Of a stretch of DNA of 64,000 nt, positions 10,271-19,376 are shown in pieces (the stretch's first letter is position 1; each line of letters begins with the position of its first letter). The stretch is from assembly GCA_001584585.1 (NCBI GenBank), contig LSYV01000027.1, positions 1 to 64,000 of the forward strand, given 5' to 3'. A model generated the notes under the pieces. The model did no database searches and was not told where the DNA came from. It saw only the letters and a list, made by a program, of their open reading frames with translations. The translations under genes were made by a program, and so were the position numbers. This stretch comes from Gonium pectorale (taxonomy: Eukaryota; Chlorophyta; Chlorophyceae; Chlamydomonadales; Volvocaceae).

Positions 10271-12374
10271 ATGGCAGTGACTTTACAAATATGGTCTCTG
10301 CCTGCTGAGCTTGCTGAACGCATATTAAGCATTGTAGACAGCAACCAAGTGGCAACTAGCTTCCGACTCGTCAGCAAGGACGCTGCTGCGCTATGCAGCG
10401 GCTCGAAGTATGCAACCATCCACCTCTCGCAGCCGGTTGCGCCCCACGTCTTCGCATCGAAGTGGCTGGCGCCGGGCGCCACTCGGGAACTCACGCTGCA
10501 GGAGCGGCGTCAGCTACTGTGCCTCACGGCAGCAAGCGGCGTCCTGCAGAACCTCGAGGTGGCGCTGGTGGCGACGGACTGCCTGCCAACCGCTGAGCTG
10601 CTGCGGGCGGCAGCAGCTGGCGGGAAGCTGGAGCTGTTCACGTGGCTGACCACGCGAGTCTCCCTGCCTGCGTGCGAGTACGACCGTGTCCTCTCCGCCG
10701 CGGCAGGCGGGGGCCAGACGCACGTCTGCGAGTGGCTCCACGCCGCCGGCCTCTGTACCCTCGACCCCTCGCTGTCCCTGCTCCCAGCTGCGGCTGCGGC
10801 GGCGCACGGCGGTCACCGGGGGACTATGGAGTGGGCAGTGGCGCAGTGCGGATGGCCTCAAGGGGCTGCCTACCAGGAACCCGACCTGTTGCGGGCTGTG
10901 ATCCACGGCTTTGACCTGCCCGCCCTGCAGCACGTGTGGGATCCTCGAAAGGCCAGCATCCTGGGGGCGATGTGTGTGACGGCGGCCGCGGGCAGCCCCA
11001 CGGCCGACTGGGCGGCCAAGGTGGAGTGGCTGGAGGCGCAGGGCTGCCCGCGAACCAACACGGCGGCTCGGCACGTCGCAGCCTTGCCGGATGCGGAGGC
11101 GCTGGCCCGCCTGGCCTGGCTGCGGGGCCGGGGCTATCCTCTCAACGAAGAGACCGTCCAGGCCGCTGCGGGCCGCGGCAACACGGCGGCTCTGCAGCTC
11201 CTGCTGGCCGAGGTGCCAGCTCCGCGCCCGGAGCAGGTCTTTTTCCGCAGCCAGCTTGCAACGCTGGCCGCCGCCGGCGGGGGCCACCTGGCGGCGCTGC
11301 AGTCTCTGTGCGCTGCCGGCTGGGGGCTGCAGGTGCCCTCGGCGTTGGATGCGGCAGCGTGTGGTGGGCACGTACGCGTGATTGATTGGCTGCTGGCGGT
11401 CCAGGCGCCCGCCGCCGGCTTGGCGATGGAACAGCTGTTGGGCCCGGGGCTCTTCCACGCCGCGGCCAAGTCGGGCAGCGTCGAGCTGCTGGCCTGGCTG
11501 CGGGCGCGCGGCTGCGGCTGGGACTTCGGCGCCTATGGCGGTGCGGCCGAGTCGGGCTGCGTGGCGGCGCTGGAGTGGCTGGCGGAGCAGGGCTGCCCTC
11601 TGCGAGTAAGTCATGGCACGAAGCGGGGCTGTCAGCTGCACGTGTATGAAGGGCCTGCTTTGCGACGTCCGGTGCCCGTCCGGTGCTGGTATGGGTGTGC
11701 TTGCTTACGTTGGTGCTCGCGTCCAGCCGCGGTGGTGGGACATAGGCTGGTTCTCGACGCACGTGGTGCCCTGCATGTTGTACGGCCACACAGGGGTGAC
11801 GCATGTCGCCCGCTAGATCCTCTCCCTCGCCGCGGTACAGCGGGGCAGCATGCAAGGAAGGCTGAAAGGTGTCGCCCCGTGCCCGTGCCTCATACCGCGC
11901 CCCGGAACCCGTCGCCCCCGTACCGTGGAAGTACGAGTCTCCCGTGAGGGGTTCATTTGGCGTCCGCTGCCCCTTTCGCTGTTCGCGCAGCTCACCGGAC
12001 ACGAGTACGTTGCCCCCTGCAGCGAGTGCGACATGGCGACGCTGCGCCGCCTGCGGCAGATGGGCTGCCCCTGGGGCGTGGACGGCGAGGTGATGCGAAG
12101 CGCCATTGCAGCGGGCGCGCCGCTGCCGCTGCTGCAGTGGCTGCTGGAGGCTGGGTGCTCTGTCAATGTGCCGAAGGCGCTGCGGGCCGCGAGCGGCTCC
12201 GTCAACGGTTTCGCGGCGCCGCACCTTGGGGACTGGCTGCCGATGCGCAAGAGGGCGATCCGCCGCCTGCTGCGACGCTTCGGATGGTATCCGAGGCGCA
12301 TCACGTTGCGGCAGCCGTTGGCGGTTGCCGGCGGCGCAGACGCCCCTGGCGGAGTGGCCCATGGTCCTGTCTGA
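10271..12374 (+). CDS. F-box-like protein with ankyrin-type repeats, copy 2
   Basis: Predicted exons are 10271-11605 and 11991-12374, phase 0, giving 572 residues. The ATG at 10271 is chosen because it aligns with the start of copy 1; the frame stays open further upstream. The N-terminus reads W-S-L-P-A-E-L-A-E-R-I-L, ending R-L-V-S, an F-box-like pattern. Strong paralogy to copy 1 follows (for example H-L-S-Q-P-V-x-P-H-x-F-A and W-L-A-P-G-A-T-R). The ankyrin-like units carry W-L and G-C-P signatures. After the intron the protein resumes with an L-T-G block matching V-T-G in copy 1. By analogy with F-box/ankyrin proteins it would be an SCF substrate receptor, placed beside RBR ligases. The two copies differ at many residues, so the duplication is not recent. 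Confidence 0.8.
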
Positions 12375-13328
12375 CGTACGGTGGACTCGACGAGTCACAG
12401 CTCGGCGCGGCGCGACCCACACCTTCTGGCACCGTGGCAAACGGGCCGCATGATGCCGGCGTGGCGTTGTGAGCTCATGTTCGGCACGCTGTGAACGTGC
12501 GTCGTTTCCTGGCTTCCTGCGTACCGTACCACCGCGTGGACGGCGAGCGTGCGTTGCATCATATGTGCGTCGATCGTCTTCCCTGCGTTGTCTTGAAGGC
12601 GCAGTTAGGGATGCTTGAGATTATGCTGTTGTTGTGTGTTGTGCGGTCGCGTACATGGCGTGCGCAAAGCCGTACATGAAATGCCAACACAGCTTTTTGG
12701 TGTTAGCCCAGCGTCGCAGGTTCGCAGTTGCTGGTGGGCAGCAGTGGGCCACCCGAGTAGTTGGGTTGGGTCAGGTTGGGCCGTTGTGTGGCGACCAAGG
12801 CAGTTGTCGGGGGTGCCGTACACTGCTGGGGCTGGCAGCAGCCAAGCCCCTATTTTCGTGATTTGTACGGTACGAGTTTCACGCTGGCTCAGGTAAGGCA
12901 CTCCACGAGTGGCGAGGACCTTCACCGTGGGTGAAGGTTGACAGTTGATTTGCTCCGCTTTTGTGTCGTGCGGATTCGGCGATGCTGGTAAGAAGGTAAG
13001 CAGCAGGTCCCTGCCGGGTTGCAAGGCAGTCGACGGTACGTCACGCTGGCGTACATGACGACATGAGGGACATTCGGCGGGTGGATGGATTGCAGTAAGT
13101 TGTTGAGCGAGGCCCTTGCGGGCCTCTTGACAGGCCGCTGCATGGTAGTGGGTCCGTTTAGCTTGGATTCATCCGTTGTTGATGTGCCCTGTCTCTGCTG
13201 AGCTGCCGTTGTACCTGTGATTTGCATACAATGGCCGCCAGTGCGAAGGCCATTGCGAAAGCCAGTGCAGAGGACGTATGGGTGAAGGCGCGAGGAGCGG
13301 ATGTGCCGCGTCCCACGGCAAGAGGCTG

Positions 13329-13432
13329 CACCAAGTGTGTTGAAATGGAAACGACGCACACGACGAGCGTAAGTGCGAAAGTGATGGTGTCGTTGTTGGA
13401 CCCAGCTCCAGCGGTAGTCGAAGGGGTGATGT
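13329..13432 (-). repeat. Dispersed repeat, copy 2 (inverted copy of 6953-7060)
   Basis: This is the reverse complement of the repeat at 6953-7060, about 85% identical by eye. The minus-strand frame runs on to 13158 and ends in a hydrophobic stretch rich in Ala, Phe and Val, so a small membrane-associated protein is conceivable, but the other copy does not keep that part. Confidence 0.6.
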
Positions 13433-13535
13433 CCAAACGTGTGTCGGGTACGTGCGGAGTCTCTGTGGCGGTTGGATGCCAATGCGTGGCTCTCTCCGTG
13501 GCGCGGTCGACCCTGCCAAGTTAGCTGCTTTCCAG

Positions 13536-13883
13536 GAAGATGTATCCCCCCCGGTCGCGGCTAAGCGCGAGAAGCTGGCGAGCATGCAGCGGCTGCACGA
13601 GTGCGAGGTCGCCATGACCGCGCAGGAAGAGCAGCTGCAGCAGTTCACCAACTGCTTTGCCGCCAGCAGCTGCTTTGTTGATGATGGACACGTGGTGCTG
13701 ATACTGCTGAGGCACGTCTCTGCGACGATGCTGGAGAAGCTGAAGCAGAGCGAGTTTTCGGCCCTTGAGGGGCCATCTACCACCGGACGGGGCGACCCGG
13801 AGTGCCGGGAGGGCAGCTTTGTGGCAGCTTTGTGCGGTGCTGGCAGGGGAAGGGCCCGTCCGACTGGAACGTGGTGGCTGTGA
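13536..13883 (+). pseudogene. Uncertain coding fragment with coiled-coil character
   Basis: From about 13536 the plus strand reads a charged helical segment (D-P-A-K-L-A-A-F-Q-E-D-V, then K-R-E-K-L-A-S-M-Q-R-L-H-E-C-E-V, then V-L-I-L-L-R-H-V-S). Around 13800 the protein-like signal moves to another frame, which continues G-P-S-D-W-N-V-V-A-V-T-P and D-F-A-W-L-C-T-P to about 14000. This looks like a frameshifted or intron-containing remnant of an unidentified gene. No family is recognised and the exact limits are uncertain. Confidence 0.3.
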
Positions 13884-14699
13884 CGCCGTCCCAGCGCAAC
13901 ATGTCCGTTTTGGATGCCAAGGCCATCAGGCGCAAGGGGGGCGCGGTGGTGGGGCCCAGACCTGACTTTGCTTGGCTGTGCACTCCGCAAAGCGCACCAG
14001 GGAAAGTTCGACGAGTTGCTTGGGAAGGGTCTGTCCCCACGCTGGCGGAAGGGCGTGGAGATTTGAGTACATGGGGTCCGGTGGCTGGATCCTGTACCAC
14101 TTGGGCACAGGGTAGTGCGCAGGGTTTCGGCCCTGAGAGGCACTCTTGTAGGGTTGCTGCCTTACGGGTTCTCTCACAACAATACACGCTGGACCAACGA
14201 ACCGTTCAGGTTCTTTTCTGCGGTTGCTCATGTTTGCATACGTGTCCTAACGACGGCGTTTCACATTGCGCTTTTCGTTCGTGTTCTGGGCCTCACGACT
14301 AATACAAGGGGTGTTTCACCCACTCTGCCAATTGGCTCGTGTGTCCTGCAGCCGGGAGCCTGTAATTGTATCTGTATCTATCTCTGCAAGTCTGCATCAC
14401 TGGTGAATGGGGTAGGATGGGGCTGGCCGCTGCCGTGTGTGTTGCGACCATGTGGCACCATCTAGGTGGGCACACGCACGCGCGCCGGCGCGTTTAACAA
14501 TAGCCTTCGGTGGGGCGACGCCGCCGACGCGGCCGTTTGGAACCTCCACCCATTACCTCCTGGATTCCTTCAGGAGATTGGGGCAGCGGGTGCAGCTCTT
14601 TGCTGTCTCCCCCTGGGCAGGGTCCGGAACAGCAAGTGATAAACCGCTGCCGGAACTGACATTGTGCCGCCTTTGCGGTGTGTGTGTATCTGTGTGTGT

Positions 14700-14731
14700 G
14701 GGTGGGTGGGTGGGTGGGTGGGGGGTCGGGG
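14700..14731 (+). repeat. GGGT array, potential G-quadruplex
   Basis: Six closely spaced runs of three or more G separated by single T occur here, followed by another G run. They are preceded by a GT dinucleotide tract. The array fits the classic intramolecular G-quadruplex pattern and lies about 480 bp before the start of RBR gene B. Confidence 0.6.
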
Positions 14732-15018
14732 TGAAGTTTGCAAGGGATGCTGGCAATGTTCGGGCTTTGAGCCCGGGCGCCCGCAGCCCCGTACCTTTAC
14801 CTTACTCCTTTGTAAGTGCGCCCAAATTGATACAAATAGATATGCAGTTGCCCGAACGGAGCAACGGGGGCCGCTGCAGACATGGAAATGTCTGACATGT
14901 TTCGGCGCCGCAACCCCCTTAATCCATAATCCCATTGTTGCATATGTCGTGATATGCGCGTGGGAAGTCTATATGTGTGGAAAGTGTCCCATCGCTCCAG
15001 GGTGGCGTGCGGCGCGCC

Positions 15019-15026
15019 TATAAATA
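15019..15026 (+). promoter_or_regulatory. TATA box of RBR gene B
   Basis: TATAAATA lies in a GC-rich context (GCGCGCC before, CGAGCG after), 185 bp upstream of the ATG at 15211, a plausible distance for a core promoter plus a 5' untranslated region of about 150 bases. Confidence 0.55.
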
Positions 15027-15210
15027 CGAGCGAGGTCATGCGCAGCACGCAAATGCTGCCCAACCACAACAGACTTGTGCCAAATCGCCGAATCCAAGCC
15101 GCATTGTGCTCCTCAAGCTGTAACGGCATGAATGCTTCTCCCGCGGTGTACATGCTCTTGAGCTCCTAGGCGTGTGTGCAAGCGAGACCCGTCCTGGCTG
15201 CCCGTTCACC

Positions 15211-18200
15211 ATGGCAGCCATGGTGGACGTGTTTGCTCGCGAGAGCGAGCTGCTGGCTCTGCGGCTCCAGGAGGAGGAGCTCCAATCGCAACGCGACGCC
15301 CTGCTGGCACAGCGACTGGCACAGGCGTATGCCACATTCACCGGAGAGGACGACGATGACGATTTTGTTGAGCTTGTCATGGAGCGCAAGGCCATGCCGG
15401 AAGACGATGGCGACGATTTTGTTGAGCTGGTTGACGCGCAGCTGGCCGGAGTTCGCAACTACCAAAACAGCGGCGCAGCAGCAGCAATAAGCCCGCTGCG
15501 GAATGTGGGCCAAGCGCGGACAGCCCAGGAACGCGATGGCGATGCGGGCAGCGAACAGCCCCGCAAGTTGCCCAGGCTGGAGGGCCCTCCCGATGCGGCT
15601 GATGCATCCATTGCAGTGCTGGGAAGCGCGGCCGCTGCAGAAGCGGCCGCCACCTTGCCGCAGGCCGCTATTGGCTCTGCGGCAGTTACAGCCGCGCCCT
15701 CATCACCCTCCATCACTTCGGCCGCCGCCCAGCCCCCGTCCACCTTGGAGCCGGCCCATGCCGGCCCCGCGGCCGCGCAGGCTGCAGTCCCAGCTGCGGT
15801 GGCGCCTCCGCCTTCGGACACCGCTGTGGGGGCCAACCCCAGCACGGCCGTGGAAGTCGTTGAGCTGTCCGAATCCACGGCGAGTGACAGCGTCCAGGCG
15901 GTCGACGTCCCGAGCACCGCAGATCACGTCCCCGGAGCAGCACCCGCTGCGCCGATCGGCGGCCCGGGCGCCGCCCCCGAGGCAGCGCCCGCAGCCGTGG
16001 CCGCCTCCACCCCACCAGCTGCAGGGGCGCCTGCCGCTGCCGCTGCCCCCGCCTCCACGGCCGCCGGCGCTGCCGCCGGCGCTGCTCCCCCGATGCCCGG
16101 CGGGGCCCAAAGAAGCGTGGCCTCGGCAACAGCCGCCACGCAGGCCCTGACGGCGCTCTCCGGCCCCGCCGCCGCCGTGGTCACGAAGGCGGCCATCAAT
16201 GTTGCCTCTGGCGCGTCTGCCGGCGGTGCCACAGATGCCGCACTGCCCAGGGCGGGCGCCGTGGCATCCTCGGCCTGCGCCGGCAACCCCGCGGCCGCTG
16301 CGCCGGCGCCTGAAGAGGGCCACACCATCGAGTGCATGTGCTGTTTCGACAGCGTCCCGGCGGACCAAGTCACCTGCGCCGGCTCCGACGCGCCCTCCTC
16401 CAGCACGGCGGCCGCGGGCTGCGGCCACTACTTCTGCGCCGGCTGCATGACGCAGTACGTGCTGAGCGCCGTCAAGGACCGCAAGTTCCCTGTGCCATGC
16501 CCCATGGGCGGTTCGGCGGCGGCTGCCGGCGGTGGTGGTGCCGGTGCCGCCGGAACCGGCATCGGCGCCGGCGCCGGTGGTGGCGGCGGCGGCGGCTGCC
16601 GGATGCTGCTATCGCGCGACGCAGTGGTGGCAGCTCTCGAGAAACATTCGAAGGATCTGCAGGTGAGGATTTTGGGACGATTGGCGGCTGGTGGGCGGTG
16701 GACGGCGGGGATTGTGAGCGTGGGTCGTCGCCTGTCTCTCAGCTTGGGGGCTGGGCATATTGCGAGGCCCTTGCAGCCCTGCCACGAGTGCGCCACTGGG
16801 AGGATGTTGCTTTGGCTGTGCCCGCCGCTGTACTCCTGGTCGCTAGCCGGCCGTGGTATACAGCGTGTGACTGGGTGCGTCGGGTTGTCTGTTTATGGTA
16901 CGCTGCCGCCTGCGCGAGCGGCGTGCTCGACAGCGTGGCCAGGTTGTAGGGCAGCACTTGACCCGACGGACCGTGTGGTGACCATTCAACGCCCTTGGCA
17001 TCACAACTGTCTGGCCGAACTCGCTCTAACGATGCTATTGCTGCTCATCCCGTTCACGCCCTTTATTATCTGCATCTTGACCTGGCGCGCGCTCCATCCC
17101 CGACGTTGATCCCTGGTACAGGCGTTTGGTCTGCTGGAGGCGGAGCAGGCCATCCCCTCACAGCTGCGCATCTTCTGCCCGCACAAGGACTGCTCGATGC
17201 CGCTGCAGCGGCCCGACCAGGACGACATGCCCGCCGCCGGCCCCATCGCCTGCCCCGCCTGCAACCGCGCGTTCTGCCTGCGCTGCCTCATCCCCGGCTG
17301 GCATCACGTGAGTTTACTTGCGCGCAACACGCTGTCTTCTCTCGTCTAAAGTCGCGCTCTTGCACATGTCGTGCTTTGATGGTGCTTGATAGAGCGGGTG
17401 TGGCCAGCTCACCGTACCGCCACATGTCCTTCCCAAGCCCTGATGGGAATGCTTTCATACACCATGACAATGCCATATCCCCGTTTCATAAAAAGATCTA
17501 CGACTGAAACCGCCCTTGCTTGCTGCCCTCCCCGCAGGGCTACACGTGCGCCGACTTTCAGAAGCTCCCGGCGCACCTGCGCTCAGCGGAGGACGCCGCC
17601 ATGCTGCAGTACTCTGCGCGGCAGCAGTGGAAGCAGTGCCCGCACTGCAAGCAGATGGTGGAGCGGAGCGAAGGCTGCAACCACATGAAGTGCCGCTGCG
17701 GGCGGGAGTTCTGCTACGCGTGCGGGGCGCAGTACCACAACCGCCGGGCGGTGGCCAGGCCCAGCTGCCGGTGCCCCTTGTTCGACGTGCCGCTGCTGGA
17801 TGGGGACGGAGCCGCCCCCGGCGGGGTCGGCGGGCCCGGCTGGGATGATGACGATGTTGACGATGATGATGACGATGAGGACGATGACGACGACAGCCAG
17901 GGCGACCCGGCCGGCAACCCCAACCCCAACCCCAACCAGCTCGCCGACACGGACGACGATATTGACTACGACAGCGACCTTCACGTCAGCGATGACGATG
18001 ACAGTGACGACGAAGACGACGACGACGACGATGACGACGATGACAGCGGGAGTGGCCGTGGCGGTGGTGACAACCGCAACGTCGACGTCGAGGACCTGCC
18101 CCTGAACCTCCGCCGCGGGAGGCTCCTGCGCCGCGGCACCGGTGGAGCGCCAGCCGGGCGACCGCCCCCGCACGAGCGCGGCCGGCCCGGCGGCCTGGGC

Positions 18201-19376
18201 TGGGGCTGGGGCCTGGGCCTGGGCCTCGGCCGCGGCCCCTATGACGTGTACCGTGCGGACTCGGGCCGGGTCCACCGGTACCGTGGCCGGGACTGGCGCC
18301 GGGACCGCAGCCGCAGCCGCAGCCCTGTGGACCGCAGCCAAGGCGAGCATGGCCTCGGCGTGGGCGTGGACTACCGGTACCGCTGGCGCCGGCAGGGAGG
18401 CTATCTGGACCGGCGCCGGGGGCGCTTCAGTTCAGACGGCAAGGGCACCAACAGCGAGGACGACCTGCCGCTGCAGGTCCGACGGGAGCGGCTCAGGCGC
18501 CACAATGCGGCAGGTCCGGACAGCGGGCGAGAGCGCCGGAGGGAGCCCTTGAGCTCTGACAGCGGCGGCACGGACAGCGACGACACTGACAGCGACGGCG
18601 ACCTGCCGCTGCAGGTCCGCCGTGAGCGGCTCAGGCGCCACAATGCGGGAGGTCGGGACAGCGGGCGGGAGCGCCGCAGGGAGCCCTTGAGCTCTGACAG
18701 CGGCGGCACGGACAGCGACGACACCGACAGTGATGGCGACCTGCCGCTGCAGGTCCGCCGTGAGCGGCTCAGGCGCCATAACGCCGCAGCCCAGGCGAGG
18801 CAGGAGCGCAGCAGCAGGGCTCGTGGTTGTGACGTGGACTTGGAACTTGCCGATGACGTCTTTGGCGAAGACCTCTGGGATGCCTGCCAACCCGTGGAGC
18901 TCAGCGTTGGCGAGGACGAGCTAAACGCTGGTGCTGCAGCTGGTGATAGCGACGAAGAGGGCAGCTGGGGAGACGGCCACCCGAACAGCGCGGGCTCGCT
19001 GGATGGAATCACGGAGGGCGAGGAGTTCACTGACGAGGGCGAGAACCAGAGCAACAGCGAGGGTGGGAGTGAGAGCGGGGATGACAGCGGTGCGGACGAG
19101 GGCGAGGAGGACGAGGACGACGGCATGGAGGACGAGGACGACGGTGCTGGCGGCCCCGGCGGCGCCCCGGCGGCACTGCCGCCGGCGGGCTATGTGCCGG
19201 TGGCGCCGCTGCCCTGGGTGGGCCACCCTCCGCCGGCGCTCGCCATGCAGCAGCGAGGGCCGCGGCGCGGCGGGCGCGCGGTGTACCGGTGCCAATGCTG
19301 GTACTCTGCCTCCCTCCATGACTGCCCGTGGGGCGAGAAGTGCTGGTTCCGGCACGACGAGGATGACGCCACGTAG
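15211..19376 (+). CDS. RBR E3 ubiquitin ligase with acidic/RS-rich region and C-terminal CCCH finger, paralogue B
   Basis: Predicted exons are 15211-16662, 17122-17307 and 17538-19376, phase 0, giving 1158 residues. The ATG at 15211 has a CACC context and matches the start of paralogue A. The N-terminus repeats D-D-F-V-E-L-V twice and then has V-E-V-V-E-L-S-E-S, all acidic-flanked beta-type motifs. A long Ala/Pro-rich linker leads to RING1 (from Cys375), which holds a Gly-rich insertion before its last cysteine. The 186-bp exon 2 encodes the IBR. RING2 starts at Cys580, with Cys593 in E-G-C-N-H-M as expected catalytic cysteine. Next come Asp-rich tracts, an R-S-R-S-R-S-P block near 18302-18334 and a 46-residue repeat (residues 855 on). 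Residues 1133-1152 form C-x8-C-x5-C-x3-H. Acidic, RS and CCCH elements together suggest action on RNA-associated proteins; this is inference. Confidence 0.88.
18462..18800 (+). repeat. 138-bp coding tandem repeat in RBR gene B
   Basis: Units begin at 18462, 18600 and 18738, exactly 138 bp apart (46 codons); the third is truncated near 18800. Each starts D-L-P-L-Q-V-R-R-E-R-L-R-R-H-N-A and continues into an R-E-R-R-R-E-P-L-S-S-D-S-G-G block with D-S-D-D-T-D-S-D. A diverged single unit (D-L-P-L-N-L-R-R-G-R-L) lies near 18094. Near-identity of the nucleotides indicates recent in-frame expansion. Paralogue A lacks the array. Confidence 0.85.

Larger units (their letters stand above)
12375..15210. 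other. Intergenic region between copy 2 and RBR gene B
   Basis: Apart from the repeat at 13329-13432, an uncertain coding fragment at 13536-13883, a G-run array at 14700 and a TATA box at 15019 (listed separately), no gene is recognised. A segment at about 14305-14370 resembles 6795-6890 in the same orientation (words GGCTCGTGTG and GGGAGCCTGTAAT), indicating another dispersed repeat. Confidence 0.5.

Noticed and set aside
15703..16428. Minus-strand Gly/Ala/Arg-rich frames opposite RBR gene B (and similar ones at 856-1742)
   Set aside because: They are shadows of the GC-rich Ala/Pro linker; no domains, and the opposite strand carries the paralogue-supported gene.
18462..18800. 138-bp direct repeats as a CRISPR-like or satellite array
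   Set aside because: The units are contiguous, without spacers, and lie in frame within an RBR coding exon.
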